DNA of 64,000 nucleotides, from positions 124,001 through 188,000 of the forward strand of contig JAIBAY010000003.1 of assembly GCA_019694975.1 (NCBI GenBank), written 5' to 3'. Below are positions 1-7,802 of the stretch, one piece after another. Source of the stretch: Chitinophagales bacterium. Lineage in GTDB: Bacteria; Bacteroidota; Bacteroidia; Chitinophagales; UBA10324. A program made the translations under genes and the position numbers. How positions within the stretch are numbered: position 1 is the stretch's first letter; every line of letters begins with the position of its first letter. The notes beneath the pieces are model-generated. The model had not been told where the DNA came from and did no database searches. It worked only from the letters and a program-made list of their open reading frames with translations.

Positions 1-237
1 AGGGCGCGTACCAATCATCTGAAAGGTATAAAAATTGCCATCATGGGTTGCATAGTCAATGGTCCGGGCGAAATGGCCGATGCAGATTACGGATACGTGG
101 GAAGCGGCGTCGGAAAAATCACTTTGTACAAGGGAAAGGAAGTGGTAAAACGGGCAGTGGAATCAACGGTGGCTGTGGAAGAGTTGATTGCGCTGATTAA
201 GGAAAATGGTGATTGGGTGGAGATGAGTAGAGAGTAG
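1..237 (+). CDS. ispG: 4-hydroxy-3-methylbut-2-enyl diphosphate synthase, C-terminal end (partial)
   Basis: This is the 3' end of ispG (gcpE). The reading frame is open from the first base, so the start lies outside the window. IspG is the iron-sulfur enzyme of the non-mevalonate isoprenoid pathway that reductively opens MEcPP to HMBPP. The visible segment [19 protein letters not shown] is the family's C-terminal signature: its Cys is a 4Fe-4S ligand and the Glu of NGPGE is the fourth cluster ligand. The conserved [12 protein letters not shown] stretch follows. The last codons and the TAG stop run through a heptamer repeat (225-242), so the final residues (EMSRE) may be repeat-derived rather than ancestral. 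The identification is firm; only about 79 codons are visible. Confidence 0.95.
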   Translation, partial: RARTNHLKGIKIAIMGCIVNGPGEMADADYGYVGSGVGKITLYKGKEVVKRAVESTVAVEELIALIKENGDWVEMSRE

Positions 238-242
238 TGAGT
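225..242. repeat. GAGTAGN heptamer repeat at the end of ispG
   Basis: Two tandem copies of a 7-bp unit, GAGTAGA and GAGTAGT, followed by GAGT. The ispG stop codon is formed inside the repeat. The same unit occurs as three copies at 18367-18390 and inverted at 18815-18829, around the S23-like gene between atpD and atpC. It therefore looks like a dispersed repeat family and not a chance motif. Confidence 0.6.
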
Positions 243-247
243 GCCGA

Positions 248-499
248 TTAATCCTGAATTTCTTCGCCTGTTTTCTTTTTATTATTGATATACCAGTAGT
301 ATCCGATACCGCCGACCAAAGCATACGGAATTACCAGCAGATACATGATGCCGATGTTCAATCCTTTTGCATCTGTGCTACCTTCCTTCAATGAACTTTC
401 AGCGCTCTGCTTACACATGGCGCATTGAGCTGATGCCAACCCAAATGAACCGGTGAGCAGAACAAGCGTAAATAAAAAAGCGACGAGTGTTGTTTTCAT
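248..499 (-). CDS. Small membrane protein with N-terminal CxxC motif
   Basis: An 83-residue protein with a signal peptide (residues 1-24, ending in ASA), a CAMC motif directly after the predicted cleavage site (QCAMCKQ), and one transmembrane helix at about 49-69 followed by a Lys-rich tail. The mature protein would present two cysteines on the periplasmic side of the inner membrane. I recognise this as a type of small conserved protein found beside cytochrome oxidase assembly genes in Bacteroidota, but I know of no assigned function. It follows the Sco and DUF420 genes on the same strand, 69 bp downstream. That position and the CxxC suggest thiol or metal handling during CuA or heme assembly, which is inference only. 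Confidence 0.75.
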   Translation of the reverse strand: MKTTLVAFLFTLVLLTGSFGLASAQCAMCKQSAESSLKEGSTDAKGLNIGIMYLLVIPYALVGGIGYYWYINNKKKTGEEIQD

Positions 500-568
500 G
501 TACTCAAAAATTATGTGTTGAAATTACTACAAAATTGTTTGCCAAGGTTTGAAATTCCTGTTCAGTAA

Positions 569-1090
569 CTAATAATATGGCGACAGCATCAGGTAAACCA
601 CCACACCGCTGATGGCCACATACAGCCACAGGGGAAAAGTCCAGCGTGCAATTTTACGGTGACGGTCAAATTTTTCCTGCAACCCTCTTACAAGGGTGAT
701 CAGTATCAACGGCAAAATAGCGGCAGCCAGCACAATGTGCGTGATAAGTATAAAAAAATAAATGTTGCGGATCATGCCTTGCCCGCCGTATAAAGTGGCC
801 TCCGTCAATGCGTGATAGATTACGTAAAAAACCAGGAATAAAGCGGAAAAGCAAAATGCAGTAATCATGCACAAGCGGTGACTGCTTATTTTTTTATGCC
901 TTATGAAATAATAACCGGTGATGAGTAACAGGGCAGTAGAGAAATTCAGCGATGCATTCAGTGCCGGAAGAATGCGGAGGTCAAAACCGACTCTTACATC
1001 CGGCGGTTTTATATAAAACAAGATGAGCACCAGCAAAGGCACTGTTACCGAAACAATTGCGATAGCCCAGTTAACCGAACGTTCTTTCAT
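569..1090 (-). CDS. DUF420 family membrane protein
   Basis: A 173-residue polytopic protein with about five hydrophobic helices (roughly residues 7-26, 40-60, 77-95, 107-135 and 150-168). The pattern, including the paired histidines (SSHRLCM, HALTEATLYGG, ITHIVLAA, DRHRKIARW), fits DUF420, the family related to CtaM/YozB that is linked to cytochrome oxidase maturation in Firmicutes and Bacteroidota. Its ATG overlaps the stop of the upstream sco gene by four bases (ATGA), which indicates translational coupling. The repeated His residues in or near membrane segments could bind heme or copper; that part is inference. Confidence 0.85.
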   Translation of the reverse strand: MKERSVNWAIAIVSVTVPLLVLILFYIKPPDVRVGFDLRILPALNASLNFSTALLLITGYYFIRHKKISSHRLCMITAFCFSALFLVFYVIYHALTEATLYGGQGMIRNIYFFILITHIVLAAAILPLILITLVRGLQEKFDRHRKIARWTFPLWLYVAISGVVVYLMLSPYY

Positions 1091-1716
1091 TGCGGAATGC
1101 CTACCAAGATGCTGGCGAGATTGTTATAAAATGTATCCATCATCTGCTTGTCGAGGCCGTTGTAAAATCCGCGGATCTTGCCATCCTCATCCACGAGCAC
1201 AATTTTTTCAGTGTGGGTAAACTCCGCGCCTTTGCCGCCTTCCGGAGTGTACACTACCGGCACTTTGAAGCCTTGCTGTGCCATGTTCCAGACGGTTTGC
1301 TTTTCGCCGCGCAGGAAATACCATTTACCGTCAATCGCCTCATATCGTTTTGCATATTCCTGCAGCACCGGAATGGAATCGCGATCCGGATCAACAGTGA
1401 AGGAAACCAGTTTCAGGCGATCATCATCTTTAAAATTGAGCTGTATCAATGACATGGTTTTCGAAAGGTTAGGACAAACCCCTTCACAATTGGTGAAGAT
1501 GAAATCGACTACATAAGCATGTCCCTTCAAATCCCTGCTATGCAGCGTATCACCATTTTGCGTTTCAAAACTGAAATCAGGTGCATCCCAGAATACACGC
1601 ACCTCCCGCTGCCGGTTGGGAAGGGCATCAATCTTCTGTTTGTAATAGAAAAAAAATCCCAGCGGAAAGGCAACCAGTATGATAAAAACAATTAGGCGTG
1701 AGGTGAATTTATTCAT
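1087..1716 (-). CDS. SCO1/SenC family copper chaperone
   Basis: A 209-residue membrane-anchored thioredoxin-fold protein. One N-terminal helix (about 6-26) is followed by the periplasmic domain. The copper-binding CxxxC (NCEGVCPN) lies at about residues 75-81, and the distal conserved His lies in FTHTEKIVLVD at about 167. Sco proteins deliver copper or reducing equivalents to the CuA site of oxidase subunit II, here CtaC encoded upstream in the neighbouring respiratory operon. An exact TATA-like Bacteroidota -7 box (TAGCTTTG, 1734-1741) lies 18 bases ahead of the ATG, so the gene seems to have its own promoter and to start the small sco-DUF420-CxxC operon. Firm family call. Confidence 0.93.
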   Translation of the reverse strand: MNKFTSRLIVFIILVAFPLGFFFYYKQKIDALPNRQREVRVFWDAPDFSFETQNGDTLHSRDLKGHAYVVDFIFTNCEGVCPNLSKTMSLIQLNFKDDDRLKLVSFTVDPDRDSIPVLQEYAKRYEAIDGKWYFLRGEKQTVWNMAQQGFKVPVVYTPEGGKGAEFTHTEKIVLVDEDGKIRGFYNGLDKQMMDTFYNNLASILVGIPQ

Positions 1717-1733
1717 AGAAAAAATTAAAGCCG

Positions 1734-1741
1734 CAAAGCTA
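1734..1741 (-). promoter_or_regulatory. -7 promoter box TAGCTTTG for the sco operon
   Basis: Exact match on the minus strand to the Bacteroidota -7 consensus TAnnTTTG, 18 bases upstream of the sco ATG. It would start transcription near 1728 and give a leader of roughly 12 bases. No convincing -33 TTG was seen at the usual spacing. Confidence 0.5.
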
Positions 1742-2143
1742 CTGCACAGATGTTGAAATGCCGTAAAAGAATTTTATGATTCAAGGTGCTTCATTTTCTA
1801 CTGCAGATTGAGCAGCAAAAATGCGACTGCAGCGAACTTCGGGTAAACAGGACTTGAGAATTATTGCAGCGAAATGCATCAAATAAAATTGATTAACAAC
1901 TAAAAAACCTGAAGTATGAGCAGTTTAGTCAGTCCATGGCATGAAACATCTTTTCGCTTTTTTTCCGGCCAATCCGCCAACTTTGTTTTCATCCCCTGTG
2001 CCGGCGCCGCGTTTCGCTCGTGTCTGCAAGATTGTTTTGAAAGTACTGAAATGTACAGCGGCTGCAGCAAATCATTTTGATGCAATGAGCAAGCGTCGCA
2101 ATATCTTCTTAAATGACAATTGCTTCTGGTGGCTGAACAAAAA
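1742..2143. other. Intergenic region without recognisable gene
   Basis: About 400 bases between the sco promoter and the terminator of the respiratory operon. The short open frames here on both strands (for example 1941-2171 +, 1900-2220 -) have no protein-like composition. One runs through the terminator hairpin and into the end of the subunit IV gene. I see no RNA gene or repeat. Confidence 0.6.
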
Positions 2144-2167
2144 AAAATCTCTTCGAAAAGAGATTTT
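2144..2167 (-). terminator. Rho-independent terminator of the act-cta operon
   Basis: A perfect 10-bp stem (AAAATCTCTT / AAGAGATTTT) with a 4-base loop. On the minus strand it is followed by an uninterrupted T tract. It sits 28 bases after the stop of the last respiratory gene (2196). Confidence 0.8.
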
Positions 2168-2195
2168 ATGATTCCGGAATACCTGAAGTAAGCCA

Positions 2196-2525
2196 TCAAT
2201 AGGTTCGCATGTGCAGCCATGAATCACCTTCTGCCAGCAATGCAATTACGGCGAAGAGCAGAAACGTCATGGGAATAAGAATGGTAATGGCAAGGTATTT
2301 CACTTCAAACTTAAGGTGCATGAAAACAGAAACGATGAAGAATGCTTTGGCAAGGCTCATGATGATATAAAATGCATTCAATACCAGCAGCATACCGTTT
2401 TCGGTGAAGAATTCCGTAAGGGTAACCGCCAGTGCGATTTCAACTACCGTGATGATGGAAAGCCATAAAGTGGTTCTCCAGATCAGTTTTACCATGTCAG
2501 TGCTTTCGCCGTGTTCGTTACTCAT
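2196..2525 (-). CDS. Cytochrome c oxidase subunit IV family protein
   Basis: A 109-residue protein with three predicted transmembrane helices (about 17-37, 45-68 and 75-97), matching the COX4_pro/CyoD-like small subunit of bacterial heme-copper oxidases. The motif FMHLKFEVKYL between helices 2 and 3 is typical of the family. The subunit has no redox centre and is thought to help assembly or stability. It is the last gene of the 14-kb respiratory operon: 55 bases after the larger subunit III gene and just before the terminator. Confidence 0.88.
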   Translation of the reverse strand: MSNEHGESTDMVKLIWRTTLWLSIITVVEIALAVTLTEFFTENGMLLVLNAFYIIMSLAKAFFIVSVFMHLKFEVKYLAITILIPMTFLLFAVIALLAEGDSWLHMRTY

Positions 2526-2580
2526 TGTTTATTGGTTTGAATTTTCAAAATCAGTTCCTGAAGAATAAATTATCAATGGA

Positions 2581-3252
2581 TCAAAGCAGGTAAAATGCCA
2601 TGAACACAAATACCCACACCAGGTCCACAAAGTGCCAGTACAATCCAATCTTCTCAATCATCTCGTAGCTGCCCTTCCGGTCATAATCGCCCCGGGCCAC
2701 CTTTCTGCACACAATGCTGTTAATCACCACGCCGGTGAACACGTGGAAACCATGGAAGCCCGTAATCGTGAAAAACAACCATCCGAAAGCCGGCGCGCCA
2801 AAAGGATTGGAAGCCAGCGTCATGTGTTCATCCACAATCAGGTGCGTCCATTCCCATGCCTGGCTGCTTAGGAATATGATGCCACCTAGTATGGTAAGCA
2901 ACAACCACTTCGTCACCTTTTTACGGTTCATTTCATGATTGCCGTAGTGCACCGCAAGTACCATGGTTACACTGCTCATGATAAGCGTAAAGGTCATGAA
3001 ACTCACAAACATCAAAGGCAGCTTCACACCTTCGAGGAAAGGCACAGAAGAGAAGACATGCGTGGGTGCCGGCCATGCGTTATAACTAAAGCGCAACGCT
3101 CCATAGGTAATGAGAAAGGATGCGAATGAAAAGGAGTCGCCCACGAGGAAATACCACATCATCAGTTTTCCCCAACTCACCTTGAAAGGTGATCGCCCCC
3201 CGTTCCAGATCGAAGGCCTTACGGCGGTAGTTGAAAGTGTTGCTTCTGCCAT
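2581..3252 (-). CDS. ctaE: Cytochrome c oxidase subunit III (longer paralogue)
   Basis: A 223-residue heme-copper oxidase subunit III with about five helices. The family signatures are visible: an HGFHVFTGVVIN segment at about 166-177 and the C-terminal GLYWHFVDLVWVFVFMAFYLL, in which WHFVD is diagnostic. Subunit III binds phospholipid and protects subunit I against turnover inactivation. It lies nine bases downstream of a second, shorter subunit III gene. Tandem subunit III genes are common in Bacteroidota cta clusters and may together supply the helices of one seven-helix subunit. It is probably translated from the operon mRNA. Confidence 0.93.
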   Translation of the reverse strand: MAEATLSTTAVRPSIWNGGRSPFKVSWGKLMMWYFLVGDSFSFASFLITYGALRFSYNAWPAPTHVFSSVPFLEGVKLPLMFVSFMTFTLIMSSVTMVLAVHYGNHEMNRKKVTKWLLLTILGGIIFLSSQAWEWTHLIVDEHMTLASNPFGAPAFGWLFFTITGFHGFHVFTGVVINSIVCRKVARGDYDRKGSYEMIEKIGLYWHFVDLVWVFVFMAFYLL

Positions 3253-3261
3253 CAGTAGTTA

Positions 3262-3828
3262 TTAAGAAAGATTAATTTGAAAAAAGATAAAAAGGTAAAT
3301 CCAGAGCACATCTACAAAGTGCCAGTAGGTCGCCATCATCTGTACACCGGTCAGGCGGTTGGGATTAAAACGCCTGATCATTGCCCTGATCAGCATCACC
3401 AGCATAAATACCAATCCGCCCAGGATATGCACTGCATGTACACCGGAAATGGCGTACACGAATGATCCCGACGGATTTCCATCAATGTAAATTCCGCGGT
3501 TGGCAAGGTCGAGCCATCCGTAATACTGGCCTGCCAGGAAAAGAACGCCTAAAACGAATGTGATGAAGAGTGCGATGCGGTATGTGCCCTCCTTAAACCG
3601 CCTGAAGGAATTCAAAGCCCAGTGCATGGTAAAGCTGCTCAGTAAGATCACAGCGGTATTAATCCAAAATACGGGCGGCATTCCAAACTCCACCCAATTG
3701 CCTTGCGCTTTCCTGACAATATAGGCGCTCGTGAGAGAGGCAAACAACATGATGATGCTTGCAATACCCAGCCACAGGCCGAATTTAAGCGGATGGAATC
3801 GGTTGTTATTTGCAGTAGCGCTTGTCAT
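3262..3828 (-). CDS. Cytochrome c oxidase subunit III (shorter paralogue)
   Basis: A 188-residue subunit III homologue with about five helices. It carries SGVHAVHILGGLVFMLVML (related to the HGFHVF signature of its neighbour) and TYWHFVDVLWIYLFIFF at the C terminus. It lies between ctaB (gap of 6 bases) and the longer subunit III gene (gap of 9 bases), so it is surely co-translated with them. The two subunit III proteins are clearly different in sequence, so this is an old duplication and not a recent copy. Confidence 0.92.
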   Translation of the reverse strand: MTSATANNNRFHPLKFGLWLGIASIIMLFASLTSAYIVRKAQGNWVEFGMPPVFWINTAVILLSSFTMHWALNSFRRFKEGTYRIALFITFVLGVLFLAGQYYGWLDLANRGIYIDGNPSGSFVYAISGVHAVHILGGLVFMLVMLIRAMIRRFNPNRLTGVQMMATYWHFVDVLWIYLFIFFQINLS

Positions 3829-3834
3829 GAATTG

Positions 3835-4740
3835 CTATATCCTGTCAAAGTAAATGGCCAGCTGAACAATCGGTAAATAAAAGAAAGAGCCAAACATTAG
3901 TTTCTTCGCGGCTTCAATGCTGCATTGCTGCAGGAGTAAAACGGATTGAATCAGAAATACAATGCCGCAGAACAATACAATCAACGCTGAAATAATGCCG
4001 CTGATTTCCATCCAGGCCGGCACCAGGCTTACCGGAATCAGCACTAAGATGTACAACATGATCTGCATTGCACTGAATTTGCTCCTGCCCTCTTTGGAAG
4101 GCAGCAACTTATAACCGGCCCGCATGTAATCATCATGGCCCACCCAGGCAATGGCCCAGAAATGAGGGAACTGCCACATAAACTGAATGCCAAACAAGGC
4201 AAAAGCTACAGGCGACAATAGCCCTGTTGCGCTTACCCAGCCAATCAGCGGCGGCAATGCACCGGGAATAGCGCCTACGAAAACCGCTACGGGTGAAAAT
4301 CTTTTCAGTGGTGTATAGATGAATGCATAGCACAGCAACGCAATCGCACTGAACAGCGCGGCAAGCTGATTAAAATAGATCCAGAAGATGGTAATGCCAG
4401 CTACGCCGAATATGCCGGCTGCAAGCAATGCTTCCGCATTGGTCATTCTTTCCGTAGGTAACGGGCGGTTGGCTGTGCGTTTCATCAAGCGGTCAAAATC
4501 TTTCTCAATTACCTGGTTCAGCGCATTGGATGAAGCGGTGGTTAAGAAACCCGCAAGGATGAGTAACAAAAGCTGAGGCCATTCCCAGTTTCCGTTGGCA
4601 GCCATCAGGTATCCTGTCACAGAGGAAAAAATGACCAGCATCGAAAGCCTGAGCTTCACAAGCTGCGAATAATCCTTCAGCTTCGAGGATATGATCAAGG
4701 CTATGCTGATGCGTTCTGCTGTCTTAATTTGATTCATCAA
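3835..4740 (-). CDS. ctaB: Protoheme IX farnesyltransferase (heme O synthase)
   Basis: A 301-residue UbiA-family prenyltransferase with about nine helices. The first Asp-rich prenyl-diphosphate site is NQVIEKDFDRLMKRT (about residues 95-109), followed by the conserved RPLP. The second polar loop is GHDDYMRAGYKLLPSKEG (about 202-219). It attaches a farnesyl group to heme B to make heme O, the precursor of the heme A used by CtaD. It sits between ctaD (73-base gap) and the subunit III genes. A ctaA-type heme A synthase is not present in this window. Equivalent symbol: cyoE. Confidence 0.95.
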   Translation of the reverse strand: MMNQIKTAERISIALIISSKLKDYSQLVKLRLSMLVIFSSVTGYLMAANGNWEWPQLLLLILAGFLTTASSNALNQVIEKDFDRLMKRTANRPLPTERMTNAEALLAAGIFGVAGITIFWIYFNQLAALFSAIALLCYAFIYTPLKRFSPVAVFVGAIPGALPPLIGWVSATGLLSPVAFALFGIQFMWQFPHFWAIAWVGHDDYMRAGYKLLPSKEGRSKFSAMQIMLYILVLIPVSLVPAWMEISGIISALIVLFCGIVFLIQSVLLLQQCSIEAAKKLMFGSFFYLPIVQLAIYFDRI

Positions 4741-4813
4741 TCAGTTGAATGATCTTAAATATTTGTAATAGATTTTTACCGGCAACAGCATTTATTGCTG
4801 CCTTACAGCCTGT

Positions 4814-6661
4814 TTAATGCCCGCCCGTTTCGCCTTCCTTCAGCGGCGTGGTTTGCGGAATGAATTCGTCGCCATTTTTACTGTAGTCATAAGGCCAGCG
4901 GTAAACGGTAGGCAGTTCACCCGGCCAGTTGCCATGCCCAGCATTGATAGGCGTCGTCCATTCAATGGTATTCGAATCCCATGGATTTTTTGACTTGAGC
5001 TTACGCCCGTAGAACATACTGAACAGGAAATTCACGACGAAGAGGAGCTGTGCAAAGAACACCAGCATAGCCGCCAACGTGATGAACTGATTGAGGCCAC
5101 CAAACATATTGAATGACTGAAAGGCATCAAAAGAATAATATCTCCGTGGAACACCTGCAAGACCCATATAGTGCATTGGCCAGAAGATCATGTAAGCGCC
5201 AACCATCGTGATCCAGAAATGAATGTAACCAAGCGTATTATTCATGAATCGGCCATACATTTTGGGAAACCAGTGATAAACCCCTGCGAACATGCCAAAG
5301 AAGGCCGACACACCCATCACAATGTGGAAGTGTGCGATAACGAAGTAGGTGTCGTGCAGCTCAATATCGAGTGAAGAATTACCGAGGAAAATACCGGTGA
5401 GGCCGCCAGAAATAAACATTGATACAAAACCGATGGCAAACAACATAGCCGGCGTAAACCGGATGTTACCCTGCCAGATAGTGGCTATCCAGTTGAATAC
5501 TTTGATAGCGGAGGGTACAGCCACGAGCAAGGTGAGAAATACAAACACGGAAGCCACAAATGGGTTCAGTCCGGTTACAAACATATGATGCGCCCACACC
5601 ACGAAAGCCAATATGGCAATAGCCAGCATTGAAAGTATCATGGCACGGTATCCGAATATGGGCTTGCGTGCATTGGTGGCCAGCACTTCTGAAACCAATC
5701 CAAAGGCAGGCAGGATGATAATATATACTTCAGGATGGCCAAGGAACCAGAAGAGATGCTGATAGAGAATGGCATTGCCACCATCATTAGGCAGCGCATG
5801 TCCATTGATAAAAATGTTATCGAGATAAAAGCTGGTGCCAATGGTGCGGTCTAATATGAGAAGAATGGCGGCGCCAAGCAGTACCGGAAAGGAAAGCAAA
5901 CCAAGTACAGCGGTTATCAGCAATGCCCATACTGTGAGCGGCATCTTGGCCATGGACATGCCTTTTGTACGAAGGTTCAGCACTGTAGTGATATAGTTAA
6001 GGCCACCCAGCAGACTTGAAAAAATAAACAGGGCCATGCCGACGAGCCAAAAGTCCATGCCTGCTCCTGCTCCCGGTGCTGATTCACGTACTGCGCTTAA
6101 AGGAGGATAAGCAGTCCATCCCACATCAGATGCACCTTCCGGTAAAAAGAAGGAGGACATCATCACCACGCTTGCTAAAAAGAAGAACCAGTAAGAAAGC
6201 ATATTTAAAAACGGAGATGCCATGTCGCGGGCGCCTATCTGTAATGGCAACAGCAAGTTGGCAAAGGTGCCGCTGAGGCCGGCGGTGAGCACAAAAAATA
6301 CCAGCAAGGTGCCGTGCATGGTTACCAGCATGTAATAAAACTCAGGGCTGATGATACCACCTGGCGCCCATTTGCCGAAGATCGTTTCAAGAATCGGGAA
6401 GGCCTGATTCGGGAAACCGAGTTGTACACGAAAAACTACAGACAGCATGCCTCCGACTAAGGCCCAGAAAATGCCTGTAATCAGGAACTGTTTGGCGATC
6501 ATCTTATGATCCTGGCTGAAGATATATTTGGTAATGAAACTGTCTTTGTGATGCTCATGATGGCCGTGTGGCTCATGAATTTCACCCATGGAATCCTGGT
6601 GATGCGTACTGTCACCGGTAAAAACCTTATGGACTTCCTGACCCAAAACTGTTTCGCTCAT
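4814..6661 (-). CDS. ctaD: Cytochrome c oxidase subunit I
   Basis: A 615-residue catalytic subunit with 12 core helices. The metal ligands are visible: HGTLLVFF (heme a His), HPEVY with the His-Tyr crosslink pair and the proton-channel Glu, WAHHMF (CuB), and HDTYFVIAHFHIVMG (heme a3 and heme a). The Glu in HPEVY places it in the A1 class. It reduces O2 to water and pumps protons. Unusual features are a long polar N-terminal extension with nine His in the first 38 residues and a C terminus ending GETGGH. It lies downstream of ctaC (57-base gap) in the act-cta operon. Confidence 0.97.
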   Translation of the reverse strand: MSETVLGQEVHKVFTGDSTHHQDSMGEIHEPHGHHEHHKDSFITKYIFSQDHKMIAKQFLITGIFWALVGGMLSVVFRVQLGFPNQAFPILETIFGKWAPGGIISPEFYYMLVTMHGTLLVFFVLTAGLSGTFANLLLPLQIGARDMASPFLNMLSYWFFFLASVVMMSSFFLPEGASDVGWTAYPPLSAVRESAPGAGAGMDFWLVGMALFIFSSLLGGLNYITTVLNLRTKGMSMAKMPLTVWALLITAVLGLLSFPVLLGAAILLILDRTIGTSFYLDNIFINGHALPNDGGNAILYQHLFWFLGHPEVYIIILPAFGLVSEVLATNARKPIFGYRAMILSMLAIAILAFVVWAHHMFVTGLNPFVASVFVFLTLLVAVPSAIKVFNWIATIWQGNIRFTPAMLFAIGFVSMFISGGLTGIFLGNSSLDIELHDTYFVIAHFHIVMGVSAFFGMFAGVYHWFPKMYGRFMNNTLGYIHFWITMVGAYMIFWPMHYMGLAGVPRRYYSFDAFQSFNMFGGLNQFITLAAMLVFFAQLLFVVNFLFSMFYGRKLKSKNPWDSNTIEWTTPINAGHGNWPGELPTVYRWPYDYSKNGDEFIPQTTPLKEGETGGH

Positions 6662-6718
6662 GGCTGAATCATTTACATTAAATTATCAATTATGCTGAAA
6701 GTAAGCTGATGCCCGACA

Positions 6719-7777
6719 TTATTCGTGGTGCGGCATGCTTGCCTTAGCTGCTTCTGCATTTTTCAATTGTTCGCTGAGATCAGCAAATTTTTTCTCTTCG
6801 GCAGTTCCCTTAATCACCGCATCATAAAATGACTGCTGTGATGCCGACCATTTATCAAACTCCTCCTGTGTTTCCACCACGATCGTTCCTTTCATTCCAA
6901 AATGGCCTTTACCACACAACTGATCACAGGCAATTTCATATACAAAATCGGGATTGCCGGTTTTCTGCTTCATCTCCGCCGTTGTCACCGTAGGTGTAAA
7001 CCAAAATCTGGTGGTGATACCCGGAACAGCATCCATCTTCACCCTGAACCATGGAATACCCACATCGTGAATCACATCGCGCGCTTTGATCTTCAGCAGC
7101 ACCGGCTTATTCACAACGAGGTGCATTTCATTCGGCATAAAGTCATCCTTGCTGTTGGCATCATTAAAATCAATGCCGACACCATTGCCTTCCGTGATAT
7201 ATTCAAACTGATTGGCACCCATTTTTCCATCCTTTCCCGGATAACGGAGCATCCAGTTAAATTGTTTACCGGTGATTTCCACCACATCTGAATCCTTGGG
7301 TTCGGGACCTGTAATCTGAAACCAGCGATAGAGACCGATAACCACCAGTGTGGTGAGCACTATGGCTGGGATCACTGTCCACCACATCTCCAGCTTATTG
7401 TTTTCAGGATAATAGAGTGCTTTTCTTCCTTTGGTATGCTTGTATTTCCATGCAAAATAAAACAGGGCTACCTGTGTAAGCACAAACATAATACCCGTGA
7501 AAAATAATGTTACGTTGAACATGCTGTCAATCCATGCCCCATGCACAGAAGCAGCCTCCAGTATCATATCATCTTTAAAATATACCAGAGACCAGGCCAG
7601 TGCTATCATCCCCAGTATAAGGAAGATCAACATCAGGCGGGAGTTGATCCTGTCTGATTCCAGGTGCGTTTTTTCCTCGCCGCGCAAAATGGCTACAAAC
7701 TCGGTAGTTTTTGCGAGCTGAAAAATAACCAGCGTAAACAGTACAACGGCAATAACAACTAAAAGAGATGTGGTCAT
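6719..7777 (-). CDS. ctaC: Cytochrome c oxidase subunit II with CuA site
   Basis: A 352-residue subunit II. It has an extra N-terminal helix (about 3-20) before the usual helix pair (about 45-66 and 87-108, with a further one near 132-150), then a periplasmic cupredoxin domain. CuA ligands are visible: the His of VIHDVGIPW (about 240) and the ACDQLCGKGHFGM block (about 284-296) supplying two Cys, Glu/Gln region, His and Met. There is no fused cytochrome c domain, so electrons must come from a separate or ActA/ActE-linked cytochrome c. The charged C terminus ends PHHE. It lies 25 bases after actF, joining complex III and oxidase genes in one operon. Confidence 0.96.
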   Translation of the reverse strand: MTTSLLVVIAVVLFTLVIFQLAKTTEFVAILRGEEKTHLESDRINSRLMLIFLILGMIALAWSLVYFKDDMILEAASVHGAWIDSMFNVTLFFTGIMFVLTQVALFYFAWKYKHTKGRKALYYPENNKLEMWWTVIPAIVLTTLVVIGLYRWFQITGPEPKDSDVVEITGKQFNWMLRYPGKDGKMGANQFEYITEGNGVGIDFNDANSKDDFMPNEMHLVVNKPVLLKIKARDVIHDVGIPWFRVKMDAVPGITTRFWFTPTVTTAEMKQKTGNPDFVYEIACDQLCGKGHFGMKGTIVVETQEEFDKWSASQQSFYDAVIKGTAEEKKFADLSEQLKNAEAAKASMPHHE

Positions 7778-7802
7778 AAAACGGGTTCTTTCAAATCGTT
7801 AA

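Noticed and set aside
1900..2220. 106-codon open frame on the minus strand after the subunit IV gene
   Set aside because: It runs through the terminator hairpin and overlaps the end of the subunit IV gene in another frame; composition is not protein-like.
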